A stretch of DNA of 32,100 nt, from NCBI GenBank assembly GCA_025997655.1, contig BNUW01000006.1, positions 1 through 32,100 on the forward strand, written 5' to 3'. Positions 1-7,336 of this stretch are shown here, in pieces (the first letter of the stretch is position 1; the number at the start of each line of letters is the position of its first letter). The notes under the pieces were generated by a model. The model worked only from the letters and a program-made list of their open reading frames with translations, did not search any database and was not told the origin of the DNA. The DNA comes from Spirochaetia bacterium. GTDB lineage: Bacteria; Spirochaetota; Spirochaetia; Treponematales; Breznakiellaceae. A program made the translations under genes and the position numbers.

Positions 1-88
1 AAATCAAGGAAGGAAATTAGAAAACTATAAAAAGATACACGATGACAAACAAGGGGAATTGTTTCCGTGGTTGGAGTAAGTTTTCTGA

Positions 89-568
89 TTAAAAGATACC
101 GCAGAGCTTGCTCTGCGGTATTTCATTATAAATATTTTGAAAAAAAGGTATCGATAAAAATAAAACTATTCCTATGGAAAATAATATTAATACTATTATT
201 CCCATAATATCATTACCATTAACTGTTATACATTTATTTAATATTCTTACAAAATATCCATGAAAAATATAAATAATGATAGATTGCTTTCCAAATATGG
301 CGAGTATATTTTTTGATTTTGGAATACAAACCAGTACGAATGCACAAAATAATACAGATAAGGGTATTGATAATATCCTAAGAGCAAGCCCATATATTTG
401 GCCTATTCCTAAATTTTTATATGCTGTACTCCTCCACAATGTTCTCGTTATGCCTCTAATATGCGCTAATCCAAATTCTGATATACAAAACAAATATATT
501 ATTATACCTGCTATTATTGTAATAACAATTATAATTATTTTATATGGAACATATTTTCTTTTTTTATG
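89..568 (-). pseudogene. Acyltransferase-3-like membrane protein, C-terminal fragment
   Basis: The open frame runs from 568 (closed upstream by TAG at 571-569) to the TAA at 91-89. There is no ATG, and the first usual start is a TTG at 493. The product is very hydrophobic with about four membrane segments. It contains an FGKQSIIIYIFHGYF stretch like the late helices of OafA/NolL-type O-acetyltransferases (acyltransferase family 3), which normally have about ten helices, so only the C-terminal part is present. A promoter-like TTGACA-17-TAGCAT lies just upstream on the minus strand (about 594-566). The DNA is far more AT-rich than the following genes, suggesting acquisition. It could be a decayed gene or a cassette-borne fragment. 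Confidence 0.5.
96..121 (-). terminator. Intrinsic terminator inside the acyltransferase 3' end
   Basis: A perfect 11-bp stem (ATACCGCAGAG 96-106 with CTCTGCGGTAT 111-121) has a 4-base loop and is followed on the minus strand by CTTTTAA. The stop codon of the acyltransferase fragment lies in the T-rich tail, so the last codons of that gene are encoded by the terminator itself. Confidence 0.65.
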
Positions 569-620
569 CTATTACCTATTTTTTATAATGTCAAGTGTTT
601 TTTATATTTTTTTACGGTTA

Positions 621-807
621 GGGCATTGCGCATAACGTACGGTTTACGCTTCGTCGCTACGCTCCTCGGGGTTTCGTTCGCCTAGCTCATTGCATTCGCA
701 CGGCTCACTCCACCCACATTTTTTGCGGCGCTGGAATGCTTCGCATCGCATTCCTTTATCGTGCCGCAAAAAACGTCGTAAACCTTTCAGCGTTATGTGC
801 AATGCCC
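621..807. repeat. Structured attC-like element
   Basis: The outer arms GGGCATTGCGCATAACG (621-637) and CGTTATGTGCAATGCCC (791-807) pair at 16 of 17 positions. After an asymmetric bulge, GGTTTACG (641-648) pairs perfectly with CGTAAACC (777-784). Inside is a second hairpin: TTTTTTGCGGC (719-729) with GCCGCAAAAAA (763-773), itself containing GGAATGC/GCATTCC (733-739/748-754). GCATAAC and GTTATGT resemble the R'' and R' core sites of integron attC (RYYYAAC/GTTRRRY), and the two-block arms with unequal spacers fit that design. At 187 bp it is longer than most attC sites. It separates an AT-rich flank from the chromosomal rlmE region. It could instead be a non-integron palindromic repeat. Confidence 0.45.
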
Positions 808-984
808 CTATGTTTTTTTGAAGATATTGGAAAAAAGATATTGACAAAAAATAATATATTACATATTGAAGGTTTTATCCAGCAACGCCTATTTAATGCC
901 GTTATCCAAAAAAAGGAACCAGTGAAAATGCAATGATACAATTTCCCGCTGGCAATTATGTCAAGTTCCGGGTGATATTAAACC
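808..984. other. AT-rich intergenic stretch without a supported gene
   Basis: Between the attC-like element and the rlmE promoter there are only short overlapping open frames on both strands, partly running into the hairpin. A TTGACA at about 841 is followed by AT-rich sequence that could act as a promoter, but no gene with a ribosome binding site follows it. Nothing else is seen. Confidence 0.4.
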
Positions 985-1013
985 TTGCCTTCCGTACCAT
1001 CTAAAGGTATACT
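985..1013 (+). promoter_or_regulatory. Promoter of rlmE
   Basis: TTGCCT (985-990), a 17-bp spacer and TATACT (1008-1013) match a sigma-70-type promoter. Transcription would start about 15 bases before the rlmE ATG. Confidence 0.55.
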
Positions 1014-1034
1014 GTCATTTCATAAAGGGCTAAA

Positions 1035-1667
1035 ATGGCAAACTATGAAAAACTTGACCACTGGTCGCTCAAAGCTCAAAAAGAAGGCTATCCCGCCCGT
1101 TCGGTGTACAAACTGAAGGAGATGAGCGGGAAGTTCGGCTTGTTCCGTCCTCCCTCCGGGTCTGCGGCGCTAAAGGCGCTGGACCTGGGAGCCGCGCCGG
1201 GAAGCTGGAGTCTCTACGCCCTGCGGAAACTGGAAAAGCGCTGTCTCCTGACCGCCGTGGATCTCGCCCCCCTTTCCCGGCAATACGATACGGGCTTGTT
1301 CGACGGGGAGAACTTCTGTTTTATCCAGGGTGATATTACCGCTGCGGAAATCCGGGAGGCCATCCAGGCCCGGGGCCCCTTTAACCTGGTGATTAGTGAT
1401 GCTGCGCCGGCCACCACGGGAAACCGTGCCGTTGACACCCTCCGTTCCCTGGCTCTGGCGGAGGCGGTTCTGGACTATGCCGAAACTTTTCTGGAACCCG
1501 GGGGAAACCTCGTAGTAAAGGTGTTCCAGGGCGGGGATACCGCAACAATACTTAAACGTATCCGGGAACTGTTCAAAACCGGCAAAAGCTTCAAGCCCGA
1601 AGCCTGCCGCAGTGAATCTTTTGAGACCTACTATTTGGGGCTAGGGAGGAATAGGAATATTGGATAA
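1035..1667 (+). CDS. rlmE: 23S rRNA (uridine-2'-O)-methyltransferase RlmE
   Basis: A 210-residue FtsJ/RlmE-family SAM-dependent methyltransferase. The family 2'-O-methylates U2552 in the A loop of 23S rRNA during late 50S assembly. Visible features are the catalytic lysine in SVYKLKE (K26), the SAM-binding loop ALDLGAAPGSW, the catalytic Asp in VISDAAPATTG, the Lys in LVVKVFQG, and the Glu in SFETYYLGLG, which together give the K-D-K-E tetrad. The length matches the family. The ATG at 1035 has an AAAGGG-like ribosome site and its own promoter. The gene is GC-rich and chromosomal in character, in contrast to the AT-rich flank just upstream. A short possible ORF overlaps its 3' end. Confidence 0.93.
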   Translation: MANYEKLDHWSLKAQKEGYPARSVYKLKEMSGKFGLFRPPSGSAALKALDLGAAPGSWSLYALRKLEKRCLLTAVDLAPLSRQYDTGLFDGENFCFIQGDITAAEIREAIQARGPFNLVISDAAPATTGNRAVDTLRSLALAEAVLDYAETFLEPGGNLVVKVFQGGDTATILKRIRELFKTGKSFKPEACRSESFETYYLGLGRNRNIG

Positions 1668-1758
1668 ATCGAACTTGAGTCCGCATGAAGCGGAGGAACG
1701 GAAGGAAGCGGCCAGGAGTCTGTCGGGCTTTCAGCGGGGGATCGTCAAGGGAAGTTAA
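1660..1758 (+). CDS. Possible 32-residue small protein
   Basis: A TTG start at 1660 lies inside the last codons of rlmE, behind a GGGAGGA ribosome site at 1644-1650, and the frame runs to TAA at 1756-1758. The product is highly charged (MDKSNLSPHEAEERKEAARS...) with a helical look. No family is recognised. It could be a translationally coupled small protein or the remaining start of a lost longer gene. Confidence 0.3.
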   Translation: MDKSNLSPHEAEERKEAARSLSGFQRGIVKGS

Positions 1759-1819
1759 AAAATGATAAGATTCCCGAATGAGTATGGAAGCGCGGCTTGC
1801 AAAGTTACGGGAAGCATCT

Positions 1820-1844
1820 GAGCCAGTTCCAAAATAGAAGAATT
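1820..1844 (+). repeat. Solitary terminal-repeat end of the MITE-like family
   Basis: GAGCCAGTTCCAAAATA followed by GAAGAATT matches the left end of the complete element at 9841 almost exactly, but no partner end or internal hairpin follows. It is a relic end lying 20 bp upstream of the marR promoter. Confidence 0.6.
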
Positions 1845-1865
1845 CCCTTCACCCTGAGTTTAATG

Positions 1866-1894
1866 TTGACAAGGAAACAAATATTTACTATACT
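1866..1894 (+). promoter_or_regulatory. marR promoter with GGAAACAA half-operator
   Basis: TTGACA (1866-1871), exactly 17 bp, TATACT (1889-1894): a near-consensus promoter. The spacer begins AGGAAACAA, the same sequence found at the same place in the downstream exporter promoter, which points to autoregulation by the MarR protein. Confidence 0.7.
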
Positions 1895-1928
1895 GTTGTA
1901 AAGGCGCCAAGGGGTGGGAGGATAGGCC

Positions 1929-2399
1929 GTGAACAAAGAAGAACAGTTCATGATGAGTTTCACGGACTTATTTAACAAGATGATTTGGCTTAATAAGCCT
2001 AAGGTGGAAGACCGGCTTAAGGATTATAAACTTTCTGAAGTACAGTGCATCGAATACATTGGAAAAAATGGGGATTCCAACGTGACAAAACTTGCGGAGT
2101 CCTTTTATATGACCAGGGGCGCCATAAGTAAAATAACGAAGAAGCTCATAAAAAAAGGCCTTATCGAAAGTTACCAGAAACCGGATAACAAGAAAGAAAT
2201 TTATTTTTGCCTGACTCCACAAGGGGAAATTATTAACAAGGTACATGACACACTGCACAAAGAGTTTTTAGAACGGGATAGATCCGTATTTGAGCAGATA
2301 ACCGGGGAACAATTTGACATCATGCTTAGTTTCGCAGAAAAGTATAACAGGCATTTGGACGCAGAAATAAAGAAACTGGGCATAGCTGTCAAGCCGTAA
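1929..2399 (+). CDS. MarR-family transcriptional regulator
   Basis: A 156-residue protein with the MarR winged-helix layout. The recognition helix region reads NVTKLAESFYMTRGAISKITKKLIKKGLIES, followed by the wing with basic and acidic residues (QKPDNKKEIYFCLTPQG), and long N- and C-terminal helices for dimerisation. The start is GTG at 1929, preceded by GGGAGGA. MarR proteins usually repress their own gene and a neighbouring efflux gene until a ligand binds. The downstream MFS exporter and the shared GGAAACAA promoter motif fit this. It is somewhat richer in AT than the surrounding genes, so a transferred regulator/exporter pair is possible. Confidence 0.85.
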   Translation: MNKEEQFMMSFTDLFNKMIWLNKPKVEDRLKDYKLSEVQCIEYIGKNGDSNVTKLAESFYMTRGAISKITKKLIKKGLIESYQKPDNKKEIYFCLTPQGEIINKVHDTLHKEFLERDRSVFEQITGEQFDIMLSFAEKYNRHLDAEIKKLGIAVKP

Positions 2400-2430
2400 T
2401 AGATCCATATACAGCGTTAAGATTCTGGTA

Positions 2431-2450
2431 ATACGCTATATATAGCGTAT
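2431..2450. promoter_or_regulatory. Perfect 20-bp palindrome ATACGCTATATATAGCGTAT
   Basis: A perfect palindrome between marR and the exporter. Its 14-bp core CGCTATATATAGCG occurs again at 10034-10047 in front of the M23 lipoprotein gene. It may be an operator for an unknown regulator. No T-run follows, so a terminator is unlikely. Confidence 0.5.
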
Positions 2451-2472
2451 ACAATTAAATTGAACTTTTTTG

Positions 2473-2523
2473 TTGACAAGGAAACAATATCATGTTATGG
2501 TAGATATGTTTCCAGAGAAACAA
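2473..2523 (+). promoter_or_regulatory. MFS exporter promoter and MarR-type operator
   Basis: TTGACA (2473-2478), 17 bp, then TATGGT (2496-2501). An inverted repeat GGAAACAATATC (2480-2491)/GATATGTTTCC (2503-2513) brackets the -10 box, and a further GTTTC-CAGA-GAAAC repeat follows (2509-2522). Repressor binding here would block RNA polymerase. Confidence 0.65.
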
Positions 2524-2557
2524 TTTATTGTATGATAAAAAAGGAGTCCCGATATCC

Positions 2558-3823
2558 ATGGGTAGAAAAGCGCTGTTTTCAAAAGATTTTACACTTGTTG
2601 TAATAGGTCAGATTATTTCCATATTTGGAAATCAGATGTTGCGATATGCCCTTCCGCTTTACTTGCTGAATCAAACCGGTTCGGCCGTCTTATTTGGGAC
2701 GGTTTTAGCCTGTTCTTTTATCCCCATGCTTTTACTGTACCCGGTAGGCGGGATACTAGCGGACCGCGTTAACAAAAGGAACATCATGGTGGTTCTGGAT
2801 TTTAGCACAGCAATACTGATTTTCCTGTTTTATGTGCTGGCGGGGAAACTGGATATTGTTTCGCTTATTGCAATCACCATGATTATTTTGTATGGCATTC
2901 AGGGGGCATATCAACCGGCGGTCCAGGCAAGCGTACCCGTTCTGGTAGAAACGGAACACATCATGCAGGGAAATTCGGTGGTGAATCTGATTACCTCCCT
3001 GGCCAGTATGATTGGGCCGGTAATCGGCGGCATTTTATTTTCTATTGTCGGACTAAGGCCTATTCTGTTTGTAAGTACCGGTTGCTTTTTCGCGTCTGCG
3101 GTAATGGAAATTTTTATTCATATTCCATTCGAAAAAAGGAAACCCGCAGGGAATATATTCAGTACCGGATTCAATGACCTTAAAGAAAGTTTTATCTTTA
3201 TGCTTAAGGAGCGGCCTGTTTTATGGAAAATATCTATCATATTTGCTTCCATTAATTTATTTTTAACTCCTTTGACGTTAATCGGACTTCCTGTTTTAAT
3301 TACCCAACATTTGGGATTCGAGCCGGATACTGCCAATCGCTTATATGGATACGCCCAGGGCGTAATAGCCGCCGGCGCGGTATTGGGCGGGCTGCTCGCA
3401 GGAGTACTGTCAAAGAAACTAAAATCAACGGCAAGTCCATTTCTCTTAATTGGATGCGCGTTGTCCATGCTTATGGGGGGAATTGCACTGCAAACGTTGA
3501 GAGGGCCAATGGGAATCTATATGGTCCTGGTAATTGGGAGCGGTCTATTGGTGGCCTTATCAACGGTGTTTCAAATTCAGGTGATGACATACGTACAAAT
3601 CTTAACACCCACCCATTTAACCGGAAAAGTCATTTCCTGCGTTATATGCCTTTGCATGTGCACCAATCCTCTTGGTCAGTTCATGTACGGCATTGTTTTT
3701 GAAACGATCGGGAACAGGGCATGGCTTCCGTTTTATGCGGCGGCATTGATAATGATAGGAATTGGTGTTTTTACCCGCCGTATTTTTTATGGCATTGACT
3801 ATCTCACCGTAATTCCAACTTAG
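2558..3823 (+). CDS. MFS family transporter (drug/efflux type)
   Basis: A 421-residue integral membrane protein with about twelve predicted helices. It has the MFS signature loop between helices 2 and 3 (GGILADRVNKRNIM) and a long central cytoplasmic loop around FEKRKPAGN. The overall form is that of the MFS_3/macrolide-efflux-like group. The ATG at 2558 is preferred because AAGGAG sits 11 bases upstream; a TTG at 2528 is in frame but has no better site. With the MarR gene upstream and an operator over its promoter, it is probably an inducible exporter of a toxic small molecule. The substrate cannot be told from sequence. Confidence 0.85.
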   Translation: MGRKALFSKDFTLVVIGQIISIFGNQMLRYALPLYLLNQTGSAVLFGTVLACSFIPMLLLYPVGGILADRVNKRNIMVVLDFSTAILIFLFYVLAGKLDIVSLIAITMIILYGIQGAYQPAVQASVPVLVETEHIMQGNSVVNLITSLASMIGPVIGGILFSIVGLRPILFVSTGCFFASAVMEIFIHIPFEKRKPAGNIFSTGFNDLKESFIFMLKERPVLWKISIIFASINLFLTPLTLIGLPVLITQHLGFEPDTANRLYGYAQGVIAAGAVLGGLLAGVLSKKLKSTASPFLLIGCALSMLMGGIALQTLRGPMGIYMVLVIGSGLLVALSTVFQIQVMTYVQILTPTHLTGKVISCVICLCMCTNPLGQFMYGIVFETIGNRAWLPFYAAALIMIGIGVFTRRIFYGIDYLTVIPT

Positions 3824-3864
3824 ACAAAACATACTAAAAACGAGATATACCGATGAAGAATTTT

Positions 3865-3927
3865 AACACAGAGCACAAAGGACATCGAGAAAATTGACTA
3901 GTTACTCCTTCATTCTTCCTCTGTGTT
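3865..3927. repeat. Short inverted repeat (AACACAGAG/CTCTGTGTT)
   Basis: Nine-base perfect arms (3865-3873, 3919-3927) separated by 45 bases, in the gap between the exporter and the PHP gene. It resembles the other CACGGAC/CACAGAG-type intergenic hairpins of the window and may act as a transcript end. Confidence 0.45.
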
Positions 3928-4031
3928 TATTCTTCTCCTTATTCTCTTTACTATACGGTTGAATTTGGAATTGCTGTAGACATGAAACCGGCGCTATCAA
4001 TGAGCCCGTTTATCCGCTATCATAAAACCAT

Positions 4032-4883
4032 ATGATCGATCTGCACACCCATTCCCGTGCTTCTGACGGCAGCCTGACCCCCTCGGAACTGATCCAAACC
4101 GCCAGGGAACGGGGCCTTTCCACCATCGCCCTGACGGATCATGATACTCTGGACGGCCTTGAGGAGGCCCGGGCGGAGGCGGCTAAACAACAAATCCGGT
4201 TTATTCCGGGGATAGAGATTGATATCCGGTATGACCCGATCACGGTTAGCGGTGAATTCCACCTCCTTGGCCTGGGAATCCGTGAGCCCGGCCCGGCGTT
4301 CCGGGAAGCCCTGGAGGAATTGACCCGCCTGCGGGAGGAGCGGAACCGGCGAATTCTGGAACGGATGGGAGAAATGGGGGTACAGGCGGATTACGATGAG
4401 GTCCGCTCTATTTCCGGGGGCGGCTCCGTTGGACGGCCCCACTTTGCAGATCTTCTGGTCCGGCGGAGGGTCGTAAAAAACCGGGCGCAGGCCTTTGAAA
4501 AATACCTTGGGAAGGGCAGGCCCCTGTATATATCCAAGGAGGGGCTGGAGTTTACCCTGGCCCTGCAAATCATCCGGGATGCCGGGGGTATTCCGGTACT
4601 GGCCCACCCCATGTCCCTCTATCTTGGCTGGGGACGGCTCCCGGCTTTTATCGCGGACCTGGCTGTGCAGGGGCTTGCGGGGATAGAAGCCTGGCACCCA
4701 ACCGCCAAGGTCCGGTCCTGTAAGCGGCTGGAGGAACTGGGGAAATCCCTGGGGCTCTACATCACCGCGGGCAGTGACTTCCACGGGGAATCCCGCCCGG
4801 ACCGGAAACTGGGGCTCACCGCCGGGGATCGGAAAATCGAAGATGCCCTGCTCGATTCGATTCCCCCCTTGCGATATTATTGA
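4032..4883 (+). CDS. PHP-domain metal-dependent phosphoesterase
   Basis: A 283-residue PHP protein of the TrpH/YciV (RNase AM) type. Members hydrolyse 3',5'-nucleoside bisphosphates or trim short RNA 5' ends. The metal-binding motifs are in order: DLHTHSRASDG (H5, H7, D12), TDHDT (36-38), PGIEI (E62), AHPMS near 190 and GSDFHG near 248. The insert between the metal motifs has the helical form seen in this subfamily. The ATG at 4032 has no clear ribosome site. The 3' end carries the promoter of the next operon. A nucleotide-scavenging role next to an NrnA-like enzyme is plausible, since NrnA also handles 3',5'-bisphosphates. Confidence 0.88.
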   Translation: MIDLHTHSRASDGSLTPSELIQTARERGLSTIALTDHDTLDGLEEARAEAAKQQIRFIPGIEIDIRYDPITVSGEFHLLGLGIREPGPAFREALEELTRLREERNRRILERMGEMGVQADYDEVRSISGGGSVGRPHFADLLVRRRVVKNRAQAFEKYLGKGRPLYISKEGLEFTLALQIIRDAGGIPVLAHPMSLYLGWGRLPAFIADLAVQGLAGIEAWHPTAKVRSCKRLEELGKSLGLYITAGSDFHGESRPDRKLGLTAGDRKIEDALLDSIPPLRYY

Positions 4884-4897
4884 AAGAATGGTATACT
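4869..4897 (+). promoter_or_regulatory. Promoter for the secreted protein/nrnA operon
   Basis: TTGCGA (4869-4874), 17 bp, TATACT (4892-4897). The -35 box lies in the last codons of the PHP gene. Transcription would start near 4904, about 60 bases before the next start codon. Confidence 0.55.
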
Positions 4898-4961
4898 TGG
4901 AGAATATTTTGAGAATTCAAGGAACGGCCTTGGTGTTCCGAACCTTTATAAGGAGGTTGAT

Positions 4962-5390
4962 GTGAAAAAAACTTTGTTTATGACAACCCTGTTGATCATC
5001 CTGGTGGGGATCCTGCCGCTTATGGCCCAGGAGAATACGGCGGAAACCTATGCGCTTACGGTAAGCCTGGAAAAGGTTTATCCGTACCGGAAGGGGTATA
5101 TCGTAAAATACCGGAAGGGAATCAGCCAAATGGTGGACGCCTACCTGCCCTATGAGTGGTTCAAGAAACCCGATGCCAAGAGTGCCGAGCCTCCCAAGGG
5201 GGAGCTGATATTGATGGGTTCCGGGTCCGATTGGCCTCACCTGACGATATTTTACAAGAATGGGGCATTTGACCATCTCCGTCTTTATGTGCGGAAAGAG
5301 CGATCCCATGAAACCTGGGGTAGTGTGCCCCTCGAGGTGAATATTGATGACCGGTTTGAGAATGTAGAAGGCATTACCCTCGAATTTTAA
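4962..5390 (+). CDS. Secreted hypothetical protein
   Basis: A 142-residue protein with a clear signal peptide (MKKTLFMTTLLIILVGILPLMAQ, probable cleavage after A22) and no lipobox cysteine, so it is likely periplasmic. GTG start at 4962 behind a strong AAGGAGG (4950-4956). The mature part is rich in aromatic and basic residues (SLEKVYPYRKGYIVKYRKG) and ends with strand-like segments. No family is recognised. Its stop overlaps the next start (TAATG), so it is translated together with the DHH phosphoesterase. There is no obvious functional link between them. Confidence 0.75.
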   Translation: MKKTLFMTTLLIILVGILPLMAQENTAETYALTVSLEKVYPYRKGYIVKYRKGISQMVDAYLPYEWFKKPDAKSAEPPKGELILMGSGSDWPHLTIFYKNGAFDHLRLYVRKERSHETWGSVPLEVNIDDRFENVEGITLEF

Positions 5391-6382
5391 TGATTGTTCC
5401 GGAGGTGAACGCCATCCAGGAGATCGCCGTCCCGCCGTCTTTGCTTGAGTTTATCCGCAGAGGCTCGAAGTTCCTGCTGGCGGGCCACAAGGAACCCGAT
5501 GGGGACTGCGTGGGGAGTCAGCTTGCCCTGGCCTCGGTCCTGCAAAGAATGGGCAAAACGGCTGTCCTTTGTTCCGCCGGCCCCTTTAAACGTACCGAAA
5601 TAAAGTCCTATGCCCCCCTGTTTATCCCCCAGCCCGGGGATGCGGAACGGAATGGCGCCCGGCTGATCATCCTTGACTGTAGCTGCCGGGAACGTACCGG
5701 GGACTTGGCGCCTTTTGTGGAGGGGCTTCCCACGGCGGTAATCGATCACCACGCTACCAGCGACCGCTCTGTCCCCCTGTTGTACCTGAACCCGGAGGCC
5801 CCCTCGACTACCTTCCTGGTCCTTGACCTCATTGAAGCCCTGGGCCTTAGTCCCACGGCGGAGGAGGCGGAACTGCTTTTCTTCGGGCTTGCGACGGACA
5901 CGGGTTTTTTCCGGCATGTGGACCAGGGGGGCGCCGAAACCTTCCGCTGCGCTTCCCGGCTGATTAGCGCCGGGGCAAGTCCCAAGAAGGTGTTCCAGGC
6001 CATCAACGGCGGTAAAAGCCTGGATTCCCGGATATTGATGGGGAAGGTTCTGTCGGCGGCGCGGTCCTTTTTCGGGGGGAAGCTCCTCCTCTCCACCGAG
6101 TCCCTGGAGGATACAAAGCGTTTCGGGCTTGAGGGCCGGGATTCGGACAACCTTTACCAGCTTTTGCAGTCCGTGGCGGGGATGGAGGCCATCGTTATCA
6201 TCCGCCAGGAAAGCCCGGAAAATTGCACCGTCGGGTTCCGTTCCCGGGACGCAGTGGATGTGGGGGCCATCGCCGCGGGGTTCGGCGGAGGCGGGCACAA
6301 AAATGCTGCGGGGCTCAGCATCGCCGGGACCATCGCAGAAATAGAGCCGAAGATTCTCGAAGCGTTTCGTAACGTTTTGTAA
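5390..6382 (+). CDS. nrnA: DHH/DHHA1 phosphoesterase, NrnA-like oligoribonuclease/pAp phosphatase
   Basis: A 330-residue DHH-superfamily enzyme. Family members degrade two- to five-nucleotide RNAs and dephosphorylate 3'-phosphoadenosine 5'-phosphate, and some cleave linear dinucleotides from second-messenger turnover. Motifs: GHKEPDGDCVGS (H33, D37, D39), LDCS, the DHH triplet in VIDHHATS near residue 120, FGLATDTGFF, and the C-terminal DHHA1 substrate motif GGGGHKNAAG near 300. Length and order match NrnA. The start overlaps the upstream stop (TAATG). After it comes a region with a new promoter. Confidence 0.87.
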   Translation: MIVPEVNAIQEIAVPPSLLEFIRRGSKFLLAGHKEPDGDCVGSQLALASVLQRMGKTAVLCSAGPFKRTEIKSYAPLFIPQPGDAERNGARLIILDCSCRERTGDLAPFVEGLPTAVIDHHATSDRSVPLLYLNPEAPSTTFLVLDLIEALGLSPTAEEAELLFFGLATDTGFFRHVDQGGAETFRCASRLISAGASPKKVFQAINGGKSLDSRILMGKVLSAARSFFGGKLLLSTESLEDTKRFGLEGRDSDNLYQLLQSVAGMEAIVIIRQESPENCTVGFRSRDAVDVGAIAAGFGGGGHKNAAGLSIAGTIAEIEPKILEAFRNVL

Positions 6383-6426
6383 AAAACATGACATAGATCA
6401 CCTTTTAGAAAGTAAAATTCACTTTT

Positions 6427-6463
6427 TTCGTCAATACCTCCGGTAAATCTATATTGTAGTACT
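6427..6463 (+). promoter_or_regulatory. Promoter for a probably leaderless transcript
   Basis: TATATT at 6450-6455 lies only 8 bases before the ATG at 6464. A poor -35 candidate (TTCGTC) lies 17 bp upstream. No Shine-Dalgarno sequence is present, so the transcript would begin at or next to the start codon. Confidence 0.4.
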
Positions 6464-7321
6464 ATGAGTGACAAAAAAACGTATGAAAGTTTTCCCTTAA
6501 CAAAACTCCTGAACCGTTATTCCGCCGGGGCCATCAGTAAAAAAGATCTGGAGGGACAGATCTACAAATTTATCCTGGATAATTATCAGCAGTTTCATCC
6601 CTATGGGTGGAACAGGGATGATTATATGGATTATATTTGCTGGCTCTACCCGCGGATCAGCGCGGCCATTGAAAATTACCGGGACACGGGCGCCTCCTTT
6701 GATGCTTACATCAATTCAATGGTGCGCTGGTGTTCCAAGGAATACCGTGCCCGGGAGGCGGAGCACCAGACTGCGGAATATGCCTGCTGGAAGGCGAGGG
6801 CCCAGGACGATGCGGCCTGCGCGGAGGAAGAGGCGGTATACCTGGAACCGGAACCGGTCTTTGATGCGGTAAAAAATCCCCGGCAAATATTAGTATTACT
6901 GCTTAAATCGTATCACTATATGTCGGCGGATTTTCTGGAACGCATATCCCCGGCCCTTAATATGGATCCAAAAAAACTCGGTGAACTGGTTGAGGGCTTA
7001 CGAAAACTGCGTTTAGAGCGGGAGGAGGGAATCCGCTTACTCCAGGAACGGATACACAGCCAATTCTACCGGTGCATCATCTTTGAAAGAAAGCTCATGA
7101 AGGTGTCTCCGAATTCCGGCCGCCATGAAACGCTGGAACGCTGTTTGGTCCGGGGCCGAAAGCGGCTGGTGTCCATGCGGGAACGTTTGGCGGGGATGAA
7201 AACCGGGGCGAGCAATCGTCAGGTCGCAGAAATCCTGGAATCAAAAAAGGGAACGATTGACGCTCACCTTGCCGCAGTAAAAGCCAAGTGGAAACAATAT
7301 GATGACAACGATACTGATTAG
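6464..7321 (+). CDS. Hypothetical protein with sigma-factor-like layout
   Basis: A 285-residue protein, not confidently assigned. The N-terminal third (YKFILDNYQQFHPYGWNRDDYMDYICWLYPRIS, then DTGASFDAYINSMVRWCSKEYR) has the rhythm of sigma-70 region 2: helix, acidic DDYMDY, and a SFDAYI segment before a basic helix. The C-terminal end (SNRQVAEILESKKGTIDAHLAAVKAKW) reads as a helix-turn-helix like region 4. The middle is a long charged helical linker. This suggests a diverged sigma factor or DNA-binding regulator, but key promoter-contact residues cannot be verified. The start has a -10-like box 8 bases upstream and no ribosome site. It lies 15 bp ahead of rlmJ. Confidence 0.55.
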   Translation: MSDKKTYESFPLTKLLNRYSAGAISKKDLEGQIYKFILDNYQQFHPYGWNRDDYMDYICWLYPRISAAIENYRDTGASFDAYINSMVRWCSKEYRAREAEHQTAEYACWKARAQDDAACAEEEAVYLEPEPVFDAVKNPRQILVLLLKSYHYMSADFLERISPALNMDPKKLGELVEGLRKLRLEREEGIRLLQERIHSQFYRCIIFERKLMKVSPNSGRHETLERCLVRGRKRLVSMRERLAGMKTGASNRQVAEILESKKGTIDAHLAAVKAKWKQYDDNDTD

Positions 7322-7336
7322 CGGTATGATGCAGTA

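Noticed and set aside
276..635. 119-codon plus-strand ORF opposite the acyltransferase fragment
   Set aside because: It is antisense to a frame with recognisable acyltransferase motifs and has low-complexity hydrophobic sequence without a ribosome site.
736..936. Short plus-strand ORF running out of the attC-like element
   Set aside because: Its first third is hairpin sequence and no start signal or family is seen.
5387..6394. 335-codon minus-strand ORF opposite the DHH phosphoesterase
   Set aside because: It is a long shadow frame in GC-rich coding DNA; the plus strand has all the DHH motifs.
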